From positions 1,922,001 through 1,986,000 of the forward strand of contig CADCSX010000002.1 in assembly GCA_902805475.1 (NCBI GenBank): a stretch of DNA of 64,000 nucleotides, read 5' to 3'. Source of the DNA: Entonaema liquescens. Lineage: Eukaryota; Ascomycota; Sordariomycetes; Xylariales; Xylariaceae. The first letter of the stretch is position 1. The number at the start of each line of letters is the position of its first letter. The notes beneath the pieces were generated by a model. The model was given only the letters and a program-made list of their open reading frames with translations. It searched no databases and was not told the origin of the DNA. This document shows positions 35,095 to 45,520 of this stretch, piece after piece. Position numbers and translations under genes: made by a program.

Positions 35095-36382
35095 ATGACA
35101 TCAGCAAGCAGCGAGGAAATCGCATCCAGAGTCCTCGAGACTCTTACAGGAACACCTTACGAGGCTTCGTCACTAGATGCACTCTCAGGAGGGACCGCTA
35201 ACTTCATATACCGTGCAACATTAGTACAGCCGCTTGAGGACGGTACGAAAGAAGTTGCGGTTAAGCATTCTGAGGACTACATTGCGTCTTCTCCTGACTT
35301 CAAATTGACCCTATCCCGTTGTGTATGTCAGAGCTATTAAATAAAGCTTTAGTCTTACAAATACTTGTCGCTTAACACTGACTCGTCGCAGCGTATTGAA
35401 GAAGAATGCCTCAAAGCACTATCGGCTTCCCCTATCTTCGAGAAGGGAGACGAGAGCAATCCCTATAACTTCATCGTCAGGACGCCCAAGTTCTATTGTT
35501 TTGACGAGAAAAACAATACCCAAGTCCAGGAGTTTCTAGCCGACGGCATCAACTTAAAAACGCATACAATAAGGACTTACTCTTGGTCTGATGCCGAGGT
35601 GAGGGAAACCTGGTCTATTGACAAGGTGAAGGTAAAGGAGCGTCGGGGTCTCCAGCTTGGAAAGGCGTTGGGAAGATGGCTCAGAGACTTTCATACCTGG
35701 GCTGCGGAACAACCTGAGCTTCGACGGACGGTCGCTACAAATAAGGAGATGCAGCAGTTAAAACACACCATCAACTTCTCGTGGCTTCTAGACCGAATCA
35801 AGCAGTTCCCGACCGTCCTTGAAGGTGCTGAAGATATCTTCAGGGAAGTTGGGAAGATGGCTGCCGCGGAGTTGGAGGATGAAAGTCAACTCCAGGTCAT
35901 CCATGGAGACTTTTGGACAGGAAAGTAGGTTTTCTAGTTCTACTCATGCCAGAAGGTCATTTACTGACAGATGTTTTAGCATTATTCTTCCTATGAAACC
36001 CATCAAAGAGGGAGTAGACACGCCAGTATTTGTGATTGACTGGGAAATGGCACAGTTAGGAAAGCCTAACCTCGATGTAGGTCAGATGCTCGCAGAAATG
36101 TACTCATTGAAACTATATAAGGATAGAGCTGTCGGTCTATTCATGGCTCAGGCGTTTATGGAAGGCTATGGCCCCGTAAGCGAAGACTTTGCGTTTCGTA
36201 CGGCGATTCAAGTTGGTACTCATCTGATCTCATTTGGGATGTCAGTCCCGGGTTGGGGATCTATGGAGAAGGTAGAAGAATGTGGGCGTTTTGGGAGGGA
36301 TATTATAACCCATGCGTGGGAGAAGGATCGTAGGTGGTTTGAAGAGAGTGATTTCGCTTGTCTCTTCAGTACAACCAAATGA
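35095..36382 (+). CDS. APH/choline-kinase-fold phosphotransferase
   Basis: Exons 35095-35322, 35392-35924 and 35980-36382 give 387 residues with exact phases (donors GTATGT and GTAGGT). It has the kinase-like aminoglycoside phosphotransferase fold: a glycine-rich N-lobe (SGGTANFIYRAT), a lysine strand (EVAVKHSEDY), the catalytic Brenner loop HGDFWTGN (Asp about 249, Asn 254, with the Asn codon split by intron 2), and the metal-binding VFVIDWEMAQLG. Fungal members of this family are common and mostly uncharacterised; substrates may be small alcohols, aminoglycosides or methylthioribose-like sugars. No signal peptide. Antibiotic resistance is not implied. Confidence 0.82.
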
Positions 36383-36765
36383 AGACGTATCTACTACGGG
36401 TTCTCACATATGGGGCGGAGATAAAAAGGCAGTTATCTAAATCACCATAAACATAAGAACGACTCCCCGGAATTATCTGTTGTATTATGAAGTGCAACTA
36501 TGCGCTTAGCGATTGAGTAAACCAGATATCAGGGGCAAAGCGTGGCTCAACACGGACCCACGTGACTCCCGCAAAAGAATTCTTAATGAGTCAAATTCAA
36601 ACTAATACCTCAACTTAAAAAATAAATTATTACGAATACATGAAAGACCATTTACTAATAAGACTAAGTAATCTTTGCGTGGTCAAAAAATCTCACTCGG
36701 TCTTTTAACCTTGTCCCCACCTCAATTCAGAAATTTCTCTCGGAGACCGTAGGCCCTGCCCCTCA

Positions 36766-38267
36766 ATGACGACAACGGCAGCAGCCCCGGCCGAGACGGC
36801 GGGGTCCTCTCGGCCCTGCAACCGGTGCAAGGACCAGGAGGGCACGATCGACTTACGGGGGGCTGAGGTTGTGTGCAAGTAAGTGGAATGCGATGCGCTG
36901 CACTATATACCTATTGTCTACTTAATATTCTTTTACATATAATATAATAAATACGCGTAATATTCATCAGATGAAATTCTAACTCCATCCAGGACTTGCT
37001 TCGCATACTACGTCTCCAGCAAAGCCATCAAGCGCCTCGAGGCCCTGCAGCGGGAAACCGCCGCGCCCCGTTCCAACAACAACAACAATAACAACAACAA
37101 GGGCCCCAAGCGCCCGCAGCGCTACCTTGTTGGCTTGTCGTGCGGTCCGTCGTCTACCGCCTTACTACACGTGCTCACGGAGAACGTACGCCAGCAGCGC
37201 GCGAGAGGCCAGAAGACCTCGCGCTTCGAGTACGTTGCTGTGCACGTTGTCGACGATACCGTTACCCCTTCTTCTTCTTCTGAAGAGAGAAACGAGGAAG
37301 ATGATCCGTACATCACTGCTTTCCGCACCCGTTTCCCAGACGCAAACCTCCAGACCGTGCCCCTGAGCTCCGCCCTCGACTTACCCTCTATCGACTGGAC
37401 CACGCTCCCCAACCCCCCATCCCAATCTCCTTCCCCATCCCCGTCCCACCGCCTCTCCCAAATCCTGCACTCCCTCCCCTCCGCATCCTCCCGCGCCGAC
37501 ATCCGGCGTCTCCTCACGCGCCACGTGCTCGTCGCCGCCGCCGCCGCCGCGTCCCGGAGCTGCGACGCGCTCCTCCTGGGCCACAGCACGACGTCGCTCG
37601 CGGAGCTCACGCTTTCCGAGACGGCTAAGGGGCGCGGCTTCGCGCTCCCGTGGCTCGTGAACGACGGCGCGGTGCCTGTGCCGGCGAGCTTGGACCACGG
37701 GTTTCCTAGCGACGAGAATACCACCGCCACCGCCAACAACAACAACAACAACGATATCGCTAGTACGAACGGGGTCGAGGCCGTTACAACCGGACACTTG
37801 CCCATCTACAGCCCGCTACGCGAGCTCTTCCGCAAGGAACTCGTCACCTACCTCTCGCAGACATCGCCTGCGCTTACGGACTTACTACCACCTATTGAAG
37901 CAGCCAAGTTAAAGGAAGGCGGCGCGGTGGTTTCCCATCGAGACCTGAGTATCGACGATGTGCTGGGGCGGTATTTCAGCGAGGTCGAGGCTAGTTACCC
38001 GTCCGTTGTAGCGAACGTTGTTCGCACGACGGGGAAACTGCTGCGGCAGCCAGCGAGTGACAGTCATGTTCACATGGGCAATGGTACTACCGCAAGTAAC
38101 GGCAGTGAGCATAGACGGACTCATTGTGTCCTCTGCGGCGCAACCCTTGATGAACAAGGTGATGAGCGGTGGAGGGAGAGATTGGCGACGAGGATGATGG
38201 GGATAGTAACGTGGTGGAAACTCGGCGGAAGCTATGTTATGGGTGCCAGCGGACTATTCGTGGGTAG
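36766..38267 (+). CDS. CTU2: Cytoplasmic tRNA 2-thiolation protein 2 (CTU2/NCS2), frame shifted near the end
   Basis: The partner of CTU1/NCS6 in 2-thiolation of wobble uridine 34 of Lys, Glu and Gln tRNAs. Exon 1 (36766-36878) carries CNRC…VVC; exon 2 begins at 36993 (TCFAYYVSSKA). The PP-loop-like core RYLVGLSCGPSS follows a run of eight asparagines, with a second Asn run near 37735. The protein reads normally to CVLCGATLDEQGDERW (about 38175). Then the conserved C-terminus, with the second CxxC pair (RRKLCYGCQRTIRG, stop TAG at 38265-38267), lies in another frame: one base is missing, beside GGTGGAGGGAG. In the shifted frame, the protein instead ends with an unrelated sequence at 38328. 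An assembly error is the simplest reading; a true truncation would remove a zinc-binding cysteine pair. Confidence 0.88.
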
Positions 38268-38712
38268 TTATCTACTACCCAGCAAGCAATTCAAAAAAAA
38301 AAAAAAAAGTCATTTTCGAAACTTGTGAATAACAAATATTTTTTCTTCTCGCACGTACCCTTCCTCTCGTAGATAAGTTAAGTACCAGTAAATCTAACGA
38401 ATCTACTCGTTCCAGCTACGGCGCCGTTCCATATCTAACCCTAGCCACCGAGACCAAAAAAGCAAAACAAAAGGCGTCCAAATATAGGCCGGAAGTATAC
38501 CTAACCTAACCTAACCTGCCCGAGATCTCTCTATAACGGACTTGGTGGCACCTGAATACCATGAATGTATATCTTATACCGGATATCCCCCCTGCATCTA
38601 GATAATGTCCCCCCTGACAACCATCGCAACCGAGCTGGTTAGCCCACCTGTTATCATCTTCATCGTTCTTAGTTACGTGGTCTAGCAACCCCCATGCCTC
38701 TTACAGGCCCCT

Positions 38713-39876
38713 TCAGGCCTTTCCTAGCGTCGCAGTAGGCAGTATCTTAAGCTCGACTTTGCGTATCAGCTTATTCGTCTGTTCAGCCAGAGACAGTGTT
38801 AATATAGTATGGGGCAGGATGCGCGCCAAGTGCGGCAAGAAGCCCTTATATATGGCGAGGAAGCCTTCCGTGCGGATCGTCTTGCCGAGGCAGTCGAACA
38901 CGCCCTTGTACAGGTTGCCGTTCTGGTTGTACAATCGCGACATGATTGTGTCTTGAGTCATCTCATATTAGCATGCATTTCGTCTTAAATTGACAAAGGA
39001 TGAGATTTGTCCTTACCAGGCGGGTGCATAAAGCAGCAGACCACAAATCCGGACACAGTACTGCTAGCCAGATGTAGCGGCGCGCCCTCCTCCATACCCA
39101 GGTGTCTGACAAGTCGCCTCTTGGCAAAGAAGTACGTAGGTAGCTGGACGGAGCTACCGAAACCCGTGCGGATCATAGCGGCGCCAACGCCGCGGTACAA
39201 GCCGCCGAAACCCTCGGCGCGGTAGATCTGGCTGAGGCCGTCGATGGCATTGCGGTAGTTATGTTGGGTGCCGACGGGTAAGAAGGGCGAGTAGCTCTGG
39301 AGCCGAGTCTTAACGAGGAAGAATGGGCTGCCGGCGGCTGCGCCGATGATGCCCGAGCTAGCGCCGCAGAACATGTTGATCCCCAGGTTTTGCGCCGCGC
39401 CATCGCGCAGCAGCAGCGACGCCAGCCCATTCCGCATTGGCTCGTAAAATCCCAATCGACATCCGTTTAGTAATACTTGGTAGACATAGGCGCACCCAAT
39501 GCCGCGATATATGCCGCTCAGACCCTCGTTCCGCACGATAACGCCGACGCCGTGGAAAGGCCCGCGGTAGTGGTGCGGCTGGTGGCCTTTGGTCTGGAGC
39601 TCGCCCTGAAGCTGCATTCTATTCCCCGTCAGCTGCGTCCTTCTGTAATGTACACATATGGTATTTCTCCTTGGGACAACGCCTCTCTAGAAATCCTTTG
39701 TGTGTGGACGAGGGGACAATGGCATGCGTACCGAATCTTAACCGTCTCGAAGGGATGTGTAGCCGTGACAGCACCGCAGGCGGCAATACCGCCTGCTATG
39801 AAGGCCCTATAGCTCGAATTAACTCGTGAAGCTCTGCATATTGTCACCTAGCTGCATACCCGGCAGTAGTCGCCAT
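38713..39876 (-). CDS. OAC1: Mitochondrial oxaloacetate/sulfate carrier (OAC1 type)
   Basis: A mitochondrial carrier family protein of the inner membrane, importing oxaloacetate, sulfate and related dicarboxylates. Exons 39876-39860 (17 bases), 39806-39732 (75), 39618-39017 and 38951-38713 give 310 residues, all phases exact. Three PX[D/E]XX[K/R]-type carrier motifs are visible, though divergent: THPFETVKIR (first), GSPFFLVKTRLQ (second) and MHPPDTIMSRLY (third, split by intron 3 with donor GTAAGG). The opening FIAGGIAACGAV followed by RMQLQGELQ is typical of OAC1 and its close relatives. Other carriers of the same subfamily remain possible. Confidence 0.88.
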
Positions 39877-40581
39877 TGCGTCGTTCCGAATAGTCCGCTC
39901 AACCACCGCGCGGTTTCTTTTCAGGATTCGTCCACCCCTCTAAGACCGCCCCTCTGCTCTGCTCTATTCTGCTAAAAGAAAAGCCTTGCGGACGGCGAGG
40001 TCACACCGCATAGACCGAGGGACTAAATTAAGCGCGGCTGGAATATCTGGGTTTCCTGATCTCCCGGCGTCAATTCGCTTTTCGGCGTTAGTGGGAAACA
40101 CAAGAAAGGCGTCTGCAGGGGAGCAGAAGGAGTGGGAGAAGATCAGATCAGATCAAGAAAAAAAAGAGCAAAAAGAGGTAGATCATAAATCCATTTTTAG
40201 TCGGTGAGGCTTATTGTTCTACTCTGAGACCGGGCTAACAATGAATCCATTGATGACAAGAATAGATAAAATAAATAATATACCGATAATATGTATGAGA
40301 AAATGTACCTTGTGAGAATTGGACCCTCCAAATTTCACGCCTGTCTCCGAGCTCGCAAATCCTAAAGTTTGCAGCTAATTCCCTAGGTAAGCTCTTATTA
40401 GCGGATAGCGGATGGCGGATGCGGCATGGATCGAAGCTGCCATATGTAGGGTACCTAGTATGTAAATGCTTGTTACCCTTCTCCACTTTGTACTTGGCCC
40501 TATTAATAAGCTTATATAGGGCTGTTCTAAGTAGGTAGGGAGAAAAGCAAACTGCACACATGTACTTACCTACATTCGAAG

Positions 40582-40629
40582 GTAATGTTCCTAGTATCTA
40601 GTATCTAGGTACCTGCTAAGGAACATTAC
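40582..40629. repeat. Perfect 11-base inverted repeat with 26-base spacer
   Basis: GTAATGTTCCT (40582-40592) is matched by AGGAACATTAC (40619-40629). The spacer contains CTAGTAT direct repeats and a TAGGTACCT word. It could form a stem of 11 pairs; no coding or element function is visible. Confidence 0.9.
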
Positions 40630-40663
40630 ATGCTTCAATACGTACTCTAGTTAGTTAGTTATA

Positions 40664-40719
40664 GCTACCTACATACATACATGTATGTAGGTATGTATGT
40701 ATGTATGTAGGTAGGTAGC
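40664..40719. repeat. GTAT/GTAG simple-repeat palindrome
   Basis: A 56-base stretch beginning GCTACCTACATACATACAT and ending ATGTATGTAGGTAGGTAGC, with a central GTATGTAGGT. The two halves are nearly complementary, so it can fold into a long hairpin or cruciform. Confidence 0.9.
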
Positions 40720-41724
40720 CTCACGTCACATCTCTCCAGGGGTTCGATTCTGCAAGAACCCGATAACTGTTCCAACATGTGATTATCATCTGAAACTGAG
40801 TAAAAAGCAGAGCAAAACTTCAATTCATCGCTGTGACTTTTGTAACCGACTCATAATAGTATTATGCGGTCACAAGATATACCAGACTCCCATTACCGTG
40901 GCTGATGTTCTCCCAGTTCCAGCCTTAAATGCATTCTATACTTTACAACAACTCCCGTGGACACATGCTTCGTAGACCTCCACCCGTATCCCCCGAAAAG
41001 AAAGCGATGGCAAATGACAAATTAGGCCAGAGGCGCCGGAACTGGAGTGCTCGTGAATAACCACCTTTTCGAACTCCTGGAAAATATATACTCGTCCATC
41101 TCATCTCGTACCATCTCCCAAGAGCAAGCAGCTGCTGCTCTCGATGAGCCTTGTAGAGATAGTGGCAATAGACTCCGTCCGGTCGGTTACCAAGCTTTGA
41201 ATCCTAGCTTGATGGTCTCTTCGACAGGGAATAAACATATATAATAAAAATAGTCACGCTGGATTCTAACGAGTCGGTATCGTCTAAATCTCAGTCTTGC
41301 GTTATCCTTCCCGAACTCAAAGTGGCCTACGAGGATCCAATTTCGGTTAAAAATGTATCCTCATAGCCATCTTGAGATGCTGATACAGTATATCTGTTGA
41401 AGCTCGCGACCTATTCGTCGGGTTTCAATCTTCAACTATATATACCGTACCGCAGCATTGATATACGAGGCCCTTCTTGTCTTATCCCCATCCCCTCCTC
41501 GCGTCTCAAGGGCAGACGTAGTCCACTTTAGGCAGCAAACAAACCGAGGGTCTACAAAACGCAACATATTTTTTATGATTTGTCCACTTCGCTTTGTGCT
41601 GCAGCATCTAGGCTGCTCATACCATTTCGCCGAGTGCTTTCTTGGCTTACCCGCGCTGGATTGCCATCAAACACCCACGGGCCTGCGTCGTTACGCGGCG
41701 TAATTGGGCCCTCGTTGCCAGTTC

Positions 41725-43387
41725 CTAGGGGTTGCTATTTGGCGACGGCGTACGATTGGTTGTGGACCGATCGCTATTACTCACGCGTGGCGTCGCATTT
41801 GGTATCGGGACTGGCTCTGTTACGGCATGCCTCAATAAGGCTGGCTGCACTGCAGCTGCGTCAAGGTGCACTGTCACGTCGCCTGCATCGCCTTCACCAG
41901 ACGACTGCTGCGGGTTGTCACTGGCAGCCGTCTGGGTTATTGCAAGCGGCACAATCTCTTCGTTTGGTTGAGAAGCTGGAGGGGTCGACTTCTCTTCCTG
42001 AGCATCGTCTATACCCGAGTCCAGCTGTTGCCATTCATCAGATGGCTCGTCTACCTCGGCATCCAAGTCGGCTGTAGCCCGACAATTTGGGCATATGAAG
42101 ATCGGCCATGATGGCCCATTTAGCATTTCCCGAATGCATTTATAATGCCAGGTGTGGGAACAAGGCGCCACGAAGAGAGATTGGCAGGGCTATTAGAAAG
42201 AGACATGTTAGTATTGAACAAATAGAGTATAGGGCTCGACGGTGCTCGGAATTGTAGGTACGTACTGCTATCGCGTTTAAACAGATAGAGCAATCTTGCG
42301 CATGGGCTGATGAAGCTGATGTTGACGTTAAGTCTCTTAACCGCTTATGCGTTGCCATGCTATTAATTTTGTTAGCTGTCTGTCGCCGTACGGAGATAAT
42401 AGAAAGGATAAAGCGGTTCTGGCATAGGAGCACTCGCTGTAAACTACGAGAAATCGATATGATACGTAACGTACTTGAAAGTATTAGGCTTGGATTGCCA
42501 GCCTCTGTTTAGTTCTATGCGCATCTTCACGCATCGGTAAATCATCTCCTCTCCACCTTTGAAATCTATTCCTAGCTGGACTATGTCGCCATCATTGATG
42601 GGAAACGGTTTGGACTCTGTACCAGGGGCACTTAGACGGATATGATTGAGAAACGTTCCAGAGGAACTTTTGACATCTTTGATATACCATTTTCCCTTTT
42701 CGAACCAGAATTCGCAGTGCCGGCGACTTACTACCTTGCTCTTAAAACCTACGGGCGCAGCAGACGGCGTGTTGATAGGCACGAGGGCATGATTCTCCCG
42801 TTCTGAGTATCGACCAACTTTAATCGTTTCCTTACCCGTGGGTAATGTACGCGAAATCGGGGTGAACGAAAGGGACGGACGGTTGGATCGCGAATCGTAG
42901 AATGCCGAGAAGCGTATAGTTGGTAGCACATCGTGAGCAGGGTCGCCTGTGGTTGCTGAGCGTGTCCGCGTCATGTTTACGCTCGGTGTATGCTCTTGGT
43001 TTTCGCCTAGAGGATTCGATTCTGATCTAGAGTTCAACAAAGCCTCGGAAGCAGCCTCGGAATATCTACTGGCACGGCGGCGGTGGGTCCTGCTCGAATC
43101 GTCGTTTGGATCTGCAGTATTGAGCGGGTCGGAATCGACCTCATGAGGAGCAGCGGAGGTAGTAGTGGGGGAAGCAGGCTGGATGAAAGGTGCAGATGTG
43201 GAAGTATCTTGAGTAGTCCTGTTATGATGGACGAGGCTGGACGTGTCGCGCGACAAGAGATGTAAGTGTATTAAACCCCGTAACCTACTACCTCGACCTG
43301 GAGACGAAGGAGATGCCGGTGGAGCGGTTGTGGAAGGTGTGAGAGGTGGGAAAAACCCGGTGATGACGGCGTAGGCTGTGTGAACAT
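41725..43387 (-). CDS. DMA1: FHA-RING E3 ubiquitin ligase (DMA1/CHFR type)
   Basis: A ubiquitin ligase acting in septin/spindle-position control, related to yeast Dma1/Dma2 and human CHFR/RNF8. The FHA domain runs from IKVGRYSEREN to EEMIYRCVKMRIEL (phosphopeptide residues GRYS, SRRH and SSSGTFLNHIR). The FHA exon ends at 42475 (GTACGT). The next exon, 42359-42266, starts NMATHKRL and carries DCSICL. The last, 42189-41725, completes the RING-H2 (CQSLFVAPCSHTWHYKC…CPNC) and an acidic tail. The 5' end is uncertain: coding-like sequence PPASPSSPGRGSRLRGL has no Met in its own frame; a good ATG at 43387 (MFTQPTPSSPGF) is one base out of frame across a GGGTTTTT run at about 43350-43358. The open frame to 43631 looks like leader. 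Confidence 0.85.
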
Positions 43388-44896
43388 TTATTATGGTTGT
43401 TACGTGGGCGTGGGCGTGGACGTTGAGCAAAAGGTAATCTGGGGGGTGTGTGTGTGTGGAAGAATCGTCCACACGGTCTTGTATGATTGACGAATAATAG
43501 ACCGTATTTTTAACCAGTATAATAACGAATAATAGTGGAAATAAGAATACCGACTTTGAAGTGGAGAGGGAAAATAGGGTCGACCTTTTTTTCTTTTTCT
43601 TTTTTTGGTACAAGAAAAAGGAGCACGGCACAACGGAGTGGCTATTTGATATCTAAAAGGGTCCTTTTGCAGTGGGGGGGCGACCTTTGGGGACTTGAAC
43701 TTTTGGGGGATTACAATTCTGCAATCCCTTCGACGTCTTATGTTCTCAAGAATGTAATGCGGAGTCGGCTGATCGGTTGGTTCTACCTTAAACCATGCAA
43801 ATAAAATCTAGGCAAGCCGAACGTGGGGACCCAATGTAGGCCAAGTGTAGTTGCTTGCATAGGATTAATCTTTCTATTGGAGTAGACGGGGGAAGTTGTT
43901 GTAGAAAGTAGAAATCATTCGTTGCCGTGTCGAAAGATGCAAAAATAAAATAAAATAGAGAAAAGGGAATGATAACAAAAAATAAAATAAAAAATGTAAG
44001 GGGGGGGGAAGGAATAAAAAGGTATTATACGGTAGTTAGATAAGGTACATACAATATACCTTCGTATGAAGAAATAATAGGAAACCGCTCGATTTCAACG
44101 CCAGTTCAATCTGGTTCTTCTAGATGGAAAACTGGCAAGTCTTACATTCAAATAGACTGACGACATGCTACCTTGTATTTATTAAGGTTAGGTACAGTAC
44201 TACATAAAGTACGCATACGCAGTATGTAGGTTAAGGTAGGTAATGTTCAGTTCGTAGGCCCGTAAGTTGTAGGCTCACAGGCTCATAAGCTCATAAGCTC
44301 ATAAGCTCATAGGCGCAAGAGAGCTGACGGGTAAATTTTAGAAACAAGCCATGCCGAAAAGGGGATATTTACATCCTCATACTTTCCCTGAAGTTATGGA
44401 GATACCCGATATACTTAGGGCCTGCCGACTTTAGGTAAGGTTTATGCTCATTAAACCGCGCTTATGTACCTAATGTAGGGGTAGATATGTTAGGTCAAGG
44501 TAGGTACATACCTAAGATATCTACATGTATCTATCGTGCCTATGTACCGGTACGGGAGGATCTACTTAACTTTCGTACGTCATAGGGCCTTCGTCTAGCA
44601 TTCCGCGGTCGAATAGGATTTACTCGATAGATATAACTATATACATATGTAATATCCTGATTGAAAATTTGCATTTCTTCTTGCAACCTCTTCATCGGTC
44701 ATATGCGAATGACATAAAAATTTCAAAGCTGTCCGAAGACGAAGAAACCATCCATCGTTAGCGCAAAAATCAAAGGAGAAAAAGAGGTGATCCGCAGACG
44801 GTTTATAGTGGTGGGGTTTCACCTGTAGACGGCGTCAACTAATGGCAGAGAGACCACTAGAAAGCTTACCATGTCTCAAACCGCCTCTGCTTGGCA
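43388..44896. other. Intergenic, DMA1 upstream region
   Basis: Low-complexity tracts of A, T and G (43590-43620, 43970-44010) alternate with TAGGTA words (44190-44230, 44465-44520). No gene is supported. The frame 44637-44822 (minus) has no features. Confidence 0.4.
44281..44314 (+). repeat. GCTCATAA tandem repeat (about 4 copies)
   Basis: Four successive 8-base units GCTCATAA (last one GCTCATAG) in intergenic DNA, preceded by a degenerate copy GGCTCACA. Confidence 0.9.
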
Positions 44897-45509
44897 ATGG
44901 AGATCCTGTATAACCTGGTTAAATGCGCCGAGGATCCGGATGCCCTCAAGTTAGACACAAGTAAGATTCTTGTTTAACTTCCGAGACCTCAGAGAATACT
45001 CCATTCTCTCTATCTCTCTCTCTATATCTCTCTATATATAACCATTACCTATGAAACAAGGCTCTCATAGTTAACCTTTTCCCCTTACACTCGTTAATCT
45101 AAATGTATCTAGTCCTAAAATGTAACACTAGGTAAGGTAATTTTCGAATACGGTGTAACTGAAATTCATAGTCCATAGGTACGTATACGGGTTCATTTAA
45201 GAAGATGCCAAGAAGGCTTATCAAATGTGGTATCATTATCGATTAGCCAGCTGTATAGGTCCAATAAAGCATCACTTTAATGTGCTTGTCCCTATATGCC
45301 ATACTCAATACAAGATCATCGAGTCAGCCGCATGCTTCATTAGGAATCTGCAGGCTGTACAAGCAGAAACGCAACGATTGTGCCTGAGCAAAGCTATCAA
45401 AGCCTCCGTAACGCCGTTGCCGCCAGACCCTACCCTTGAACCACTCAACGATGAAAACTTAAAAAGTCTACGCCGGGACAATCAGACCGGAATAATTAGA
45501 CATGGGTAA
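44897..45509 (+). CDS. Possible small two-exon gene, unknown function
   Basis: Exon 1, 44897-44960, reads MEILYNLVKCAEDPDALKLDT. A GTAAGA donor at 44961 and TTTAAG acceptor ending at 45201 join in phase to 45202-45509 (DAKKAYQMWYHYRL…NQTGIIRHG), giving 123 residues. The stop lies 12 bases before the 3' end of the POB3 gene on the other strand. The intron would be 241 bases, long for this window, and I see only a weak branch site. The sequence (many Lys, Gln, Glu, one cluster of Cys/His) reads like protein, but I recognise no family. It may be a chance frame. Confidence 0.3.
45005..45040 (+). repeat. TCTC/TATA microsatellite
   Basis: A run of CTCT and TATATA units in intergenic or intronic DNA (within the intron of the possible gene at 44897-45509). 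Confidence 0.9.
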
Positions 45510-45520
45510 GAGGATCGCCC

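Larger units (their letters stand above)
39877..41724. other. Intergenic with hairpin-forming repeats
   Basis: This spacer holds the OAC1 promoter on its left and the DMA1 3' end on its right. No coding frame is supported. It contains two nested inverted repeats at 40582-40629 and 40664-40719, described separately. Confidence 0.45.

Noticed and set aside
40735..40775. GGTTCGATTC-like B-box suggesting a tRNA
   Set aside because: No acceptor, D or anticodon stems pair around it; only a local GGGTTC/GAACCC hairpin forms. No tRNA gene was found in the window.
43388..43631. Extension of the DMA1 frame to an ATG at 43631
   Set aside because: The sequence encodes homopolymer lysines and hydrophobic low-complexity residues, and fits a leader rather than protein.
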